Origin: JBAXPV01 sp037132075
GTDB lineage: Bacteria; Bacteroidota; Bacteroidia; Bacteroidales; CAIXZF01
NCBI GenBank assembly: GCA_037132075.1
Contig: JBAXPV010000010.1
Location: forward strand, 1 to 64,000
Direction: 5' to 3'
DNA length: 64,000 bases
The position numbers and the translations under genes are program-made. The notes beneath the pieces were generated by a model. That model ran no database searches. It was not told where the DNA came from and saw only the letters and a list, made by a program, of their open reading frames with translations. Positions 1 to 8,522 of the stretch are shown here, in pieces (position 1 is the stretch's first letter; each line of letters starts with the position of its first letter).

Positions 1-34
1 GCACTCGAAGGTAGCCCTGTAGATTTTCAGCTGT

Positions 35-1330
35 CTACCCCCTGAACAGTAACAGGCTTTTTTGGTATACGCATGTGATGCCACGTTTCACGATGTCACC
101 GCTGATTGTTCCTCCGATCGTACAATTCGAGATTTCGCAGCCCTCATCAAGAAAGGTTGATGTGATCCCGGTAAGGGAGATCCCTGTCCCACAATTTTCG
201 ATGCTGAGGTTGAGGTATTTATTGTATGAATTAGTACCTGGTGCAGAAATCGCTGCAGCACTGGTCAGCTGGTATATTCCATTGCTATTGGAAGCCATTC
301 TGTTCAGGGAAATCTTACAGTTTTTAATGGTATTGTATTGGGCTCCATCGGTCGTTGAAGCAGGGATAAGGTAATAGCCATATTCTAAATAATAGCCGGT
401 CGGCTCTAAGATATTGATTCCATCAAAGGTGATATAATCGCCACCCTTAATAGAAATACCAGCATCGATTGTTGAAGAATTCCCTACAGCGCTGATGACA
501 GGATTTGCCCCGCTTCCGGATTTCTGAAACATGATAGTGTTGGCAGCAGTTCCGGTGGCGGTGATGGGGATTACTTCTTCTGTAAAAGTCTGACCGGCAG
601 TCACATTAAAGGTCACCCCACCCGCTGCGATCCCCTGGAAATTCAGGAAAGTAATGGCATCATTGAAACTCTTGTAGTTATCACCCATTGTGGGCATAGT
701 TTTATCAATGGTTTTCATTCCGCTAAGGGGAGGAAATGAGATGACAGACAATTTGTCGATTGAAGTGGCAGGTTGATAACCACTGTTGTTGTCGTTCACC
801 CATGTGAGCACAAGTCGCTGGCTTGTCCCATTGTATTGACTTCCCAGCGGAATGCGGATTGTTGTCCAGTTGGCAAGATAATAGTACGAACCGGCACCGA
901 TTTGTCCGGATGAAGGCAGCACGTCCGCAGTGATGGTCGTTGTTGCCGGCACGAGGAAGACTTTAAAATAGTCACCACTAACAATACCATTGGTACGGAT
1001 GTCGAATTGAAGCAGAAAATTTCCTGTAGCCGGGAATGTGATATCCTGGTAAAGATGTGAGGTCACTGCAGTATCAACGTGGTACCAGTTGTGGACACCG
1101 AAATCCCCCGAGATATAAGCTCCGTTGTTTCCGAATTCTTTGCCTGGGGCGCCAACATACCATTTGTTGGTGATACCATTAACGGCGGTCCAGCCATTGG
1201 CAAAGGCCGTGTTTCCCAGCTCAAATCCGCCGGAGGTGAGAGAGTCGATCAAGACTGTTTGGGCGGTGAGGGGCGTGAAAAGTGAAAAGTGAAGAATGAA
1301 AAGCAGGAGGCAGCGAAGATTTGGAGACAT
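35..1330 (-). CDS. Secreted right-handed beta-helix protein, interrupted or truncated
   Basis: The start (ATG at 1330) is followed by a clear signal peptide of about 24 residues ending LTAQ. Residues about 30-200 look like a beta-sandwich (jelly-roll) module of the kind seen in large T9SS cargo. Residues about 205-431 carry the short beta-strand turns of a parallel beta-helix, typical of extracellular adhesins or polysaccharide-active proteins. The frame stops at an amber codon (35-37), but the same frame stays open from there to the window edge and reads TAENLQGYLRV, which fits a further helix turn. No C-terminal sorting domain is seen, so the natural gene probably extends beyond the window and this is either a nonsense mutation or a sequence error. 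The substrate is unknown. Confidence 0.6.
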   Translation of the reverse strand: MSPNLRCLLLFILHFSLFTPLTAQTVLIDSLTSGGFELGNTAFANGWTAVNGITNKWYVGAPGKEFGNNGAYISGDFGVHNWYHVDTAVTSHLYQDITFPATGNFLLQFDIRTNGIVSGDYFKVFLVPATTTITADVLPSSGQIGAGSYYYLANWTTIRIPLGSQYNGTSQRLVLTWVNDNNSGYQPATSIDKLSVISFPPLSGMKTIDKTMPTMGDNYKSFNDAITFLNFQGIAAGGVTFNVTAGQTFTEEVIPITATGTAANTIMFQKSGSGANPVISAVGNSSTIDAGISIKGGDYITFDGINILEPTGYYLEYGYYLIPASTTDGAQYNTIKNCKISLNRMASNSNGIYQLTSAAAISAPGTNSYNKYLNLSIENCGTGISLTGITSTFLDEGCEISNCTIGGTISGDIVKRGITCVYQKSLLLFRG

Positions 1331-1374
1331 AGCAAAGTGTTTGGCAGGGATGATCGGAGTTTGTTTTTGTTTGT

Positions 1375-1382
1375 CAAATATA
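1375..1382 (-). promoter_or_regulatory. -7 element TATATTTG upstream of the beta-helix gene
   Basis: The minus strand reads TATATTTG, an exact match to the Bacteroidota -7 consensus TAnnTTTG, about 45 bases before the start codon. No TTTG was found at the usual -33 spacing, so the call rests on one box. Confidence 0.35.
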
Positions 1383-1411
1383 GGAATTTGCCAATAATTG
1401 AAGGGGGAAGG

Positions 1412-1439
1412 AATTTACCAATATCCCAATTGGTAAATT
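1412..1439. terminator. Inverted repeat 3' of mqnC
   Basis: AATTTACCAAT (1412-1422) and ATTGGTAAATT (1429-1439) pair perfectly over 11 bases around a short loop. It starts 12 bases after the mqnC stop codon. There is no T-tract on the minus strand, so it may be a transcript-end or stability hairpin and not a classic terminator. Confidence 0.4.
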
Positions 1440-1450
1440 GATAAATTTCT

Positions 1451-2548
1451 TTACCCCACTTTCTCAAACCTCTGATTCCGCTGCTCCGGCAAATATCCTG
1501 CCTCCCGTATCGCCCGCTGAATCCCTTCTGCATCGAACTTATAATTGGCTCCTGCTACTGAGACGACGTTTTCCTCAATCATGATAGAACCAAAGTCATT
1601 GGCCCCGGCATGAAGACAGATCTGAGCCACAGGTTTGCCTACGGTCAGCCACGAAGCCTGGATGTTGGAGATGTTGGGCAGCATGATTCGGGCGATGGCA
1701 AGGGTGCGGATGTATTCTTCGCCCGAAATTGTATTGGTAACCCCATCATGACGGTTTAAAAAAGTCCCTTCGTCCTGGAAAGGCCAGGGGATGAATGAGG
1801 TAAAACCAATGCTGTCTTTCGGTTTCTCCGACTGGACCTGGCGGATCACTTCAAAATGTTTAAATCGTTCTTCCAGCGTTTCAAGATGGCCAAACATCAT
1901 GGTGGCAGAGCTGCTGATGTTCTGTTTATGTGCGGCACGCATCACATCCAGCCATTCTCCTGCTGAACATTTATTTTTGGAAACAAGTTGTCGCACACGA
2001 TCAACCAGGATTTCCGCCCCGGCACCGGGTAAACTGTCGAGTCCTGCTGATGTAAGCTGTTTCAGGACTTCCTCATAGGAAACCGACTCTAATTTGGCAA
2101 TGTGATGGACTTCCGCTGGTCCCAGGGCATGGAGCTTCAATTCAGGGTAAAGGCTTTTTAACTGGCGGAAGAGATCAGAATAATATTCCAGGCCGAGTTC
2201 AGGGTGTAATCCACCTTGAAGCAGCAGCTGCCTGCCCCCAAGCATCCACATCTCATCAATTTTTTGCTTGTATTCGTCAATCGTGGTGATGTAAGCATCC
2301 TTATGACGGGGCCCCCGGTAATAGTTACAGAATTTGCATGCTGATACACAGACGTTGGTGATGTTCACATTGCGGTCGATGAGCCAGGTGACTTTGTTGT
2401 CGGGATGGAGTTTCATCCGGACAGCATGAGCAACTGCCATTAATTCAGGCAAATGGAGTTTCTGGTACAAATGAAGACCCTCAGCCACACTTAGGAATTC
2501 CAGGTTCAGCGCTTTGGCAATGAGAATGTTGTTGGTTTGATGGGACAT
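1451..2548 (-). CDS. mqnC: Cyclic dehypoxanthine futalosine synthase (radical SAM)
   Basis: MqnC is a radical-SAM enzyme that cyclises dehypoxanthine futalosine in the futalosine pathway to menaquinone. The CxxxCxxC motif for the 4Fe-4S cluster is at C67, C71 and C74 (CVSACKFC), preceded by DRNVNITN. The late segments ATMMFGHLETLEER and FIPWPFQ are typical of MqnC and argue against its paralog MqnE. At about 365 residues it has full family length. The frame is open back to 2593, but the MSHQ start at 2548 is preferred: a TACTTTTG promoter box lies at 2580-2587, inside the longer version, so transcription would begin after 2593. No other menaquinone genes are nearby, which is common for dispersed mqn genes. 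It suggests respiratory metabolism with menaquinone. Confidence 0.9.
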   Translation of the reverse strand: MSHQTNNILIAKALNLEFLSVAEGLHLYQKLHLPELMAVAHAVRMKLHPDNKVTWLIDRNVNITNVCVSACKFCNYYRGPRHKDAYITTIDEYKQKIDEMWMLGGRQLLLQGGLHPELGLEYYSDLFRQLKSLYPELKLHALGPAEVHHIAKLESVSYEEVLKQLTSAGLDSLPGAGAEILVDRVRQLVSKNKCSAGEWLDVMRAAHKQNISSSATMMFGHLETLEERFKHFEVIRQVQSEKPKDSIGFTSFIPWPFQDEGTFLNRHDGVTNTISGEEYIRTLAIARIMLPNISNIQASWLTVGKPVAQICLHAGANDFGSIMIEENVVSVAGANYKFDAEGIQRAIREAGYLPEQRNQRFEKVG

Positions 2549-2579
2549 CAGACTTGGGAGTTTGAATAGGATTGGTTTG

Positions 2580-2587
2580 CAAAAGTA
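2580..2587 (-). promoter_or_regulatory. -7 element TACTTTTG of mqnC
   Basis: Exact TAnnTTTG match on the minus strand. The predicted transcript starts near 2572 and gives a leader of about 24 bases to the ATG at 2548. It decides that start over the upstream one at 2593. Confidence 0.5.
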
Positions 2588-2632
2588 ACACAATGCTCAA
2601 TTGAATGTTTTCTTAACAGTCGAACTAAGTCT

Positions 2633-2640
2633 TACATTTG
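2633..2640 (+). promoter_or_regulatory. -7 element TACATTTG of pepA
   Basis: Exact TAnnTTTG match 20 bases before the ATG at 2661. It is divergent from the mqnC box about 50 bases away, so the two promoters share upstream DNA. It also falls inside the frame extension that begins with TTG at 2601, arguing against that earlier start. Confidence 0.5.
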
Positions 2641-2660
2641 CGAATATAAAATTTGATAGG

Positions 2661-4100
2661 ATGACTCCCACAATAAAACAAATACATAAGATCAAGGACG
2701 GCGAACATCGTGTCTTCCTGGCCACAAAACCTGAATTGCTGGATGCCGATGATTTCAGCCTGGATGAGATGGCTTTTATCAACAAGCAATATAAAAAACA
2801 CAAGAAGACAAGCTTTGAGATCAACCGTTATACCCATTGGGTCTTTGTCTTTTTTATGAAAGAAGGGGAGAGCCATAGTTCGCTTCTCGAAAAATACAGA
2901 AAAGCCGGTGACAGCATCCTTCCAACGATTCGTGAAAATCACATTTCTAAGATCGCTGTCAATCACCAGGCATCAGATATTGAGGCACTCGCCGCCTTTG
3001 CAGAAGGCATGGCACTCGGGAATTACCAGTTTCTAAAATACAAAAAGGACAAAGACGAAAAGGAAAGTGCACTGAAAGAGATTCGTTTATGTACTTCAGG
3101 GTCTGAAGATAATGTAATCAGCGAATTAAACATCCTCGTGGAGGCAGTTTGTTTCTCCCGTAACCTGATCAACGAGCCGCTTGTCAATATGACTGCCAAG
3201 ATGCTGGCCAATGAGGCAAAAAGCGCCTGTAAAGCTGTCGGCGTAAAAGTGGAGGTGCTTAACCAGCTTAAGATAGAAGCGATGAAGATGGGCGGTTTGC
3301 TGGCAGTAAACCGTGGCAGTCTGGAGCCTCCGACCTTTACGATCATGGAGTGGAAGCCTGCCAAAGCCGTCAACAAAAAACCGATAGTGTTGGTGGGCAA
3401 GGGAGTCGTTTATGACACAGGAGGGATGAGTTTAAAACCTACCGCCAGTATGGTCACGATGAAATGTGACATGTCGGGCGCTGCTGCGGTGATCGCTGCG
3501 ATTTATGCCATTGCCAAAGCAGAAATTCCTGTTTATGTTGTGGGCCTCGTCCCCGCTACGGAAAATCGTGTTGACGGAAATGCCTATGTCCCCGGCGATG
3601 TCGTCACTATGTTGGATGGCACTACGGTTGAGGTCCTCAATACCGATGCGGAAGGCAGGCTCATCCTTGCCGATGCACTGACTTATGCCAAAAAATATGA
3701 GCCTGAGCTCGTGATCGACCTGGCAACACTTACGGGATCTGCTTCAGCCGCGATAGGGAAATATGGCATTGTGGCAATGGGGCAAAAATCAGAGGAGGCG
3801 ATGCAACAACTTGAGAAAAGTGGGCACAAGGTCTACGAGCGACTTGCTATTTTCCCTTTCTGGGAGGAATATGGTGAATTGATCAGGTCGGAAGTGGGTG
3901 ACATTAAGAACACTGGCGGGAAAGAAGGCGGCGCAATCACTGCTGGGAAATTCCTGGCACATTTCACCGATTATCCATGGATCCATCTCGACATCGCCGG
4001 TCCGGCCTTTCTCAACAGCAAGGACAGCTATCGGGGAGCAGGAGGAACAGGTACCGGCGTTCGTTTGCTCTTTGACTTCGTGAAAAGTCAAACCAAATAA
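2661..4100 (+). CDS. pepA: Leucyl aminopeptidase, M17 family
   Basis: M17 peptidases remove N-terminal residues from peptides in the cytoplasm using two metal ions. The family signature NTDAEGRL is at residues 327-334, and the metal and lysine loop (VGKGVVYDTGGMSLKP) lies before it, as expected. The N-terminal third is divergent, which is usual in this family. The reading frame is open from a TTG at 2601, but the ATG at 2661 is chosen because it follows a promoter box and begins with ordinary protein sequence. At 479 residues it is full length. It leads a plus-strand run with pdxA (29 bases downstream) and murF-alr, all likely co-transcribed. An exact substrate preference cannot be told from sequence. 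Confidence 0.92.
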   Translation: MTPTIKQIHKIKDGEHRVFLATKPELLDADDFSLDEMAFINKQYKKHKKTSFEINRYTHWVFVFFMKEGESHSSLLEKYRKAGDSILPTIRENHISKIAVNHQASDIEALAAFAEGMALGNYQFLKYKKDKDEKESALKEIRLCTSGSEDNVISELNILVEAVCFSRNLINEPLVNMTAKMLANEAKSACKAVGVKVEVLNQLKIEAMKMGGLLAVNRGSLEPPTFTIMEWKPAKAVNKKPIVLVGKGVVYDTGGMSLKPTASMVTMKCDMSGAAAVIAAIYAIAKAEIPVYVVGLVPATENRVDGNAYVPGDVVTMLDGTTVEVLNTDAEGRLILADALTYAKKYEPELVIDLATLTGSASAAIGKYGIVAMGQKSEEAMQQLEKSGHKVYERLAIFPFWEEYGELIRSEVGDIKNTGGKEGGAITAGKFLAHFTDYPWIHLDIAGPAFLNSKDSYRGAGGTGTGVRLLFDFVKSQTK

Positions 4101-4129
4101 CTATCTTTATCCCGAAATTAATCAAAAGC

Positions 4130-5209
4130 ATGACCGGTCAAGTTATCAAGGAAAAGCCTATCGTGGTAGGAATCACGCAGGGGGATATCAATAGTATCAG
4201 TTACGAAGTCATCATCAAGTCCTTTTTGGATTTGCGTATGTTGGAGCTCATGACCCCAGTGGTTTATGGAACTGCAAAAGTGGCGTCGTATCATCGTAAG
4301 GTATTAAATGCCAATAATTTTAGCTTTAACATCATCCGTAAGGCCGACCAGGCCCAGTTGCGCAAGGCGAATCTTGTCAACCTGACGGATAATGAGATTA
4401 AAATAGATATTGGAAAATCAACGTCTGTTGCCGGGGAATTATCATTAATGGCGCTGGAAGCTGCGACAGAAGACCTAAAGAACGGGCTGATCGACGTATT
4501 GGTCACATCACCAATCAACAAGAAAAATATTCAATCTCCCGGTTTTAACTTCCATGGACATACTGAATATCTTGCACAGAAATTCAATGCAAAAGACTAC
4601 CTGATGCTCATGGTTGCCGGTGATTTGCGTCTTGGTATTGTCTCGGGCCATGTTCCACTTAAAGATGTAGCTTCAGCAATCACTACTGAAGTCATTCTTA
4701 ACAAGATAGATGTCCTAAGCAAATCGTTATATTATGACTTTGGTATCCGCCGTCCACGTATTGCCATTCTGGGTTTAAACCCGCATGCAGGCGATACGGG
4801 CTTGTTGGGTACAGAAGAAGAAAGTGTGATCATGCCGGCTATTGCAAAAGCCAATGACAAGGGAATCCTGGCTTTCGGCCCTTTCCCGGCAGATGGTTTC
4901 TTTGCTTTTGGTGGGATGAAAGAATTTGATGCTGTTTTAGCCATGTACCACGACCAGGGAATGATTCCATTTAAGGCATTGTCATATAATGAAGGTGTTA
5001 ATTTTACAGCCGGGTTGCCTGTCATCAGGACGTCTCCGGCTCATGGCACCGCTTATGACATTGCTGGTAAAGATATTGCTTCCCCTGATTCATTCCGTCA
5101 GGCTTTGTATCTGGCATGTGATATTTATAGAAACCGCAGCGGTACTATGGAACTGGAAGCCAACAAACTGGGAGTTTCTATAAAACAAAGTGAAGACAAC
5201 AGCAACTAA
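4130..5209 (+). CDS. pdxA: 4-hydroxythreonine-4-phosphate dehydrogenase
   Basis: PdxA oxidises 4-phosphohydroxy-L-threonine in the DXP-dependent route to pyridoxal phosphate. Visible family motifs are TSPINK near residue 125, the metal-site histidines in HGHTEYLA and MYHDQGMIPFK, and RTSPAHGTAYDIAGK near the end. At 359 residues the length is slightly above that of the E. coli enzyme, as in other Bacteroidota. The early Asp-Pro of 'GDPxGI' is replaced by GDINSI, a variation often seen in this phylum. It sits between pepA and the murF-alr fusion. Because alanine racemase uses pyridoxal phosphate, co-expression of pdxA with murF-alr makes metabolic sense, though that is inference. Confidence 0.92.
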   Translation: MTGQVIKEKPIVVGITQGDINSISYEVIIKSFLDLRMLELMTPVVYGTAKVASYHRKVLNANNFSFNIIRKADQAQLRKANLVNLTDNEIKIDIGKSTSVAGELSLMALEAATEDLKNGLIDVLVTSPINKKNIQSPGFNFHGHTEYLAQKFNAKDYLMLMVAGDLRLGIVSGHVPLKDVASAITTEVILNKIDVLSKSLYYDFGIRRPRIAILGLNPHAGDTGLLGTEEESVIMPAIAKANDKGILAFGPFPADGFFAFGGMKEFDAVLAMYHDQGMIPFKALSYNEGVNFTAGLPVIRTSPAHGTAYDIAGKDIASPDSFRQALYLACDIYRNRSGTMELEANKLGVSIKQSEDNSN

Positions 5210-5236
5210 TCCGAACCCTTTTTATTCCCGCCGATA

Positions 5237-7741
5237 ATGGATGCATCGGTTACCTCTTTCCCTTATTCCTTATCAGGCCTTACCAAGGCTGTCAAAGGAA
5301 AGATATGGACCACACGAAAAGATGATCCCACTGTAAAACAACTGCTCATCGACAGCAGGAAGTTTTCATCACATGACCAATGCCTTTTTATAGCGCTTGT
5401 TTCCCGCCGAAATGATGGACATAGATTCCTCAGGGAATTATACCAAAAGGGAATCCGATTGTTTATGGTAACAGAATTGCCTGTCAATAAAGAAGAATAT
5501 GCCAATTCCTCTTTTTTACAGGTTCCTGATACACTCAAAGCCCTACAGGCATTAGCTGCCTTTCACAGAAAACAGTTCCACACACCGGTAATCGGAATTA
5601 CCGGTAGCAATGGAAAAACCATCGTAAAAGAATGGTTGTTTCAGTTGATCGGAGATGATAAAAAAATCGTCAGAAGCCCCAAAAGCTATAACTCACAGAT
5701 AGGTGTGCCTTTATCGGTATGGCAACTCAGGAGCGAGGATGAGCTTGCGATTTTTGAGGCTGGGATCTCAGAACCTGATGAAATGGATAAGATTCAGGCA
5801 ATCATTCAGCCAACAATCGGGATTTTTACCAATATAGGTCATGCACACGATGAAAACTTCATCAACCTCGCGCAAAAAGTTGCTGAAAAGCTGAAGCTTT
5901 TTACCCGGGTTGAAGTGCTTATTTTTAATGGTGACCAGGTTGATATCATGGAAAGGATTGCTCAAACACAGACTTTCCGAAAGACCCGCTTGTTCACTTG
6001 GGGAAGAAGGCCTGGGATGGATCTCCTCGTTGGGGATATCCGTCAAAGCAGAAGGTTTACAGAGATTAATGCAAGCTTCGGAGGGCAGTCCTTCCAGATT
6101 CGTATCCCTTTCCAGGATAATGCTTCTATCGAAAATGCCATTCAGTGCTGGGCTTGCCTTTTGTATTTGGGTTATCCGCATGAGATCATTGCTGCCAGGA
6201 TGATCCGGCTGGTCCCTATTGCCATGCGCCTGGAGCTGAAAGAGGGAATCAACAACTGTTCTATCATCAATGACAGTTACAGTTCTGATCTCGATTCCTT
6301 GTCGATCGCTCTTGATTTTCTGAAGCTTCAGAAACAACACCGCAAGCGCACAGTGATTCTCTCTGATATCCTGCAAAGCGGCAAAAACGAAAATGACCTC
6401 TACGGAGAGATTGCAGAGCTCCTGCAAAACAAAAATATAGACAGGCTTGTCGGAATTGGTGCTGCAATCAGCAAACAAAGCGCCAAATTCAAGATGGAAA
6501 AACTGTTTTTCGGAAGTACAGATGATTTTCTCAGGAAGTTTCCTTTTTCCGGGTTTCATGCCGAAACCATCCTGATCAAAGGAGCCCGTGCCTTTGAATT
6601 TGAGAAAATCGGGAAAGCTTTACAGCAGAAAGCACACGAAACTGTCCTGGAAATCAACCTGAATGCCTTGATCAATAACTTTAATGTCATACGCTCCAGC
6701 CTGGATCCTGCCACCAAGATTATGGTGATGGTGAAAGCCTTTAGTTATGGGAGCGGGAGTTTTGAAATTGCCAATGTGTTGCAGTACCATCATGCTGATT
6801 ACCTTGCTGTTGCTTTTGCTGACGAAGGTGTTGAATTGCGGAAAGCCGGGATCACCCTACCCATAATGGTGATGAACCCTGATGAAGAAAGCATGGATGC
6901 TTTTGCGAAGTATGATCTTGAGCCTGAGGTCTATAGCTTTCGGATTCTGGAAATGCTCGAAGAAAGTCGTGAGCGTGTCTATGGCGACCAGAAGAAGGCT
7001 TTATTGGTACATGTAAAGGTAGATACCGGGATGCACCGCCTGGGTTTTGGTGAAAGCGACATCCCTGAGCTTATCTCGAGATTGCAGAAGAATAAAAATA
7101 TCAAAGCCATTTCTGTCTTTACGCACCTTGCCGCCAGCCAGGATCCTGCACATGATAATTTTACACTTGAGCAGATTGAAACATTCAGCAGGATCGCCAA
7201 TGCACTTGACCACGGACTGGATGTAAGTCTATTACGCCATGTCCTGAATTCAGCCGGAATCAGTCGTTTCCCGCAGGCACAGTTCGGGATGGTCAGGCTG
7301 GGTATCAGCCTTTATGGCGTTGCCACAGATGAAAGTCAGGCTGCACTTTTACAAAATGTATCTTCATTACGATCAAGTATCTCACAACTAAAAAAGATCC
7401 CAACCGGTGATTCTGTAGGTTATAACCGAAGTTTTTTTGCCCGTCGCGACATGACTATTGCCATCGTTCCTATTGGTTATGCTGATGGTTTAAGTCGCAA
7501 ACTTGGCAACAGCAAAGGAAAGATGGTGGTCAGCAATCATTTGTGCCCAATAATCGGTGAAGTCTGTATGGATATGTGCATGTTAGATGTCACCGGGCTT
7601 AATGTCAGAGAAGGCGATCCGGTCATCGTTTTTGGGGATATATATCCCATAACCCGTTTCGCTTCGGATCTGAAAACCATCCCTTACGAAGTTCTTACCG
7701 GAATCTCCAGGCGGGTGAAACGCATTTATTACCAGGAATAA
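5237..7741 (+). CDS. MurF-like ligase / alanine racemase fusion
   Basis: Residues about 1-470 form a Mur-ligase domain and residues about 475-834 a fold-III alanine racemase. The racemase looks intact: the PLP lysine is K500 (MVKAFSYGSG) and the catalytic tyrosine Y729 (VGYNRSF). The ligase has a P-loop, GITGSNGKT, with K127, followed by Ile instead of the usual Thr. The MurF substrate motif DAYNANP is replaced by DSYSSDL at residues 346-352. Such bifunctional proteins are known in Bacteroidota. A second, canonical MurF is encoded at 29789-31078, so the fused ligase may have changed function or act mainly as a partner for the racemase. The gene lies 27 bases after pdxA in a probable operon. 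D-alanine for peptidoglycan is the likely product. Confidence 0.9.
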   Translation: MDASVTSFPYSLSGLTKAVKGKIWTTRKDDPTVKQLLIDSRKFSSHDQCLFIALVSRRNDGHRFLRELYQKGIRLFMVTELPVNKEEYANSSFLQVPDTLKALQALAAFHRKQFHTPVIGITGSNGKTIVKEWLFQLIGDDKKIVRSPKSYNSQIGVPLSVWQLRSEDELAIFEAGISEPDEMDKIQAIIQPTIGIFTNIGHAHDENFINLAQKVAEKLKLFTRVEVLIFNGDQVDIMERIAQTQTFRKTRLFTWGRRPGMDLLVGDIRQSRRFTEINASFGGQSFQIRIPFQDNASIENAIQCWACLLYLGYPHEIIAARMIRLVPIAMRLELKEGINNCSIINDSYSSDLDSLSIALDFLKLQKQHRKRTVILSDILQSGKNENDLYGEIAELLQNKNIDRLVGIGAAISKQSAKFKMEKLFFGSTDDFLRKFPFSGFHAETILIKGARAFEFEKIGKALQQKAHETVLEINLNALINNFNVIRSSLDPATKIMVMVKAFSYGSGSFEIANVLQYHHADYLAVAFADEGVELRKAGITLPIMVMNPDEESMDAFAKYDLEPEVYSFRILEMLEESRERVYGDQKKALLVHVKVDTGMHRLGFGESDIPELISRLQKNKNIKAISVFTHLAASQDPAHDNFTLEQIETFSRIANALDHGLDVSLLRHVLNSAGISRFPQAQFGMVRLGISLYGVATDESQAALLQNVSSLRSSISQLKKIPTGDSVGYNRSFFARRDMTIAIVPIGYADGLSRKLGNSKGKMVVSNHLCPIIGEVCMDMCMLDVTGLNVREGDPVIVFGDIYPITRFASDLKTIPYEVLTGISRRVKRIYYQE

Positions 7742-7778
7742 GCTATTTTTCATTTCTTTGTATCAAATTTATAACCGG

Positions 7779-8522
7779 ATGATGACTCCAGGAAAACTGT
7801 CTGTTTTAGTGCCCGCATATAATGAGTCGAAAACCATTACTGTATTGCTCGACAAGGTTTGTGCCGTCAAGCTGACTAACAATATTTCCAAAGAGATCGT
7901 TGTTATCAATGATGGGTCAAAAGATGATACGATGCAGATCCTGGAAAAGTACAAGTCAGCCCATCCTGAACTTGATATTATGCTTGTCAACCAAGCCGTT
8001 AACCAGGGGAAGGGCGCTGCAATTCATAAGGGAATAGAAGTTTGTACCGGTGACCTTGTCATTGTTCAGGATGCCGACCTGGAATATGATCCTGAAGAAT
8101 TTAACTTATTGTTAAAACCGTTTCTTTCCGGCTTTGCCGATGTTGTCTACGGGAGCCGCTTCCTTGGAGGAAAGCCACACCGGATCTTGTTTTTCTGGCA
8201 TACCCTGGGAAATAGGTTTCTTACCTTTCTTTCGAATATTTTCACCAACCTGAATCTTTCCGATATGGAGACCTGTTACAAGATGTTCAGGTCCGACATT
8301 CTGAAACAAGTCTATTTCAAAGAAGCAAGATTTGGATTCGAACCGGAAGTGACCGCCAAGATCGCCCGGATTCCCAAAATCAGGATATATGAGGTCGGAA
8401 TTTCCTATTATGGCCGTACTTATGAAGAAGGCAAGAAGATTACTGCGAAGGATGGTTTCAGGGCGATCTATTGTATCATGAAATACAATATCTGGTGTCG
8501 CCGTCATCTGAAAAAGGCATGA
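7779..8522 (+). CDS. GT2 glycosyltransferase, dolichyl/polyprenyl-phosphate sugar synthase type
   Basis: The protein (about 247 residues) begins LSVLVPAYNES, followed by VVINDGSKDDT and the QDADLEYDPEE segment containing the DxD metal motif: all marks of GT-A fold family 2 enzymes that load a sugar from a nucleotide onto a polyprenyl phosphate. No membrane segments follow, as in soluble DPM1-like enzymes. A TTG at 7758 could extend it by seven residues, but the paired ATGs at 7779 and 7782 fit better. Its stop codon overlaps the next start in an ATGA quadruplet (8519-8522), so it is translationally coupled to the GT-C-like membrane protein, which probably uses its lipid-linked sugar. Confidence 0.85.
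   Translation: MMTPGKLSVLVPAYNESKTITVLLDKVCAVKLTNNISKEIVVINDGSKDDTMQILEKYKSAHPELDIMLVNQAVNQGKGAAIHKGIEVCTGDLVIVQDADLEYDPEEFNLLLKPFLSGFADVVYGSRFLGGKPHRILFFWHTLGNRFLTFLSNIFTNLNLSDMETCYKMFRSDILKQVYFKEARFGFEPEVTAKIARIPKIRIYEVGISYYGRTYEEGKKITAKDGFRAIYCIMKYNIWCRRHLKKA

Noticed and set aside
2601..2660. TTG-initiated extension of pepA
   Set aside because: It contains the pepA promoter box and adds residues not typical for the family.
5768..6559. 263-residue minus-strand frame
   Set aside because: It is wholly inside the murF-alr fusion in another frame and has no recognisable domain; an antisense shadow.
8471..8518. Longer N-terminus for the GT-C-like protein
   Set aside because: The extension overlaps the GT2 gene by 50 bases; the ATGA junction at 8519 is a better start and leads into a normal first membrane helix.
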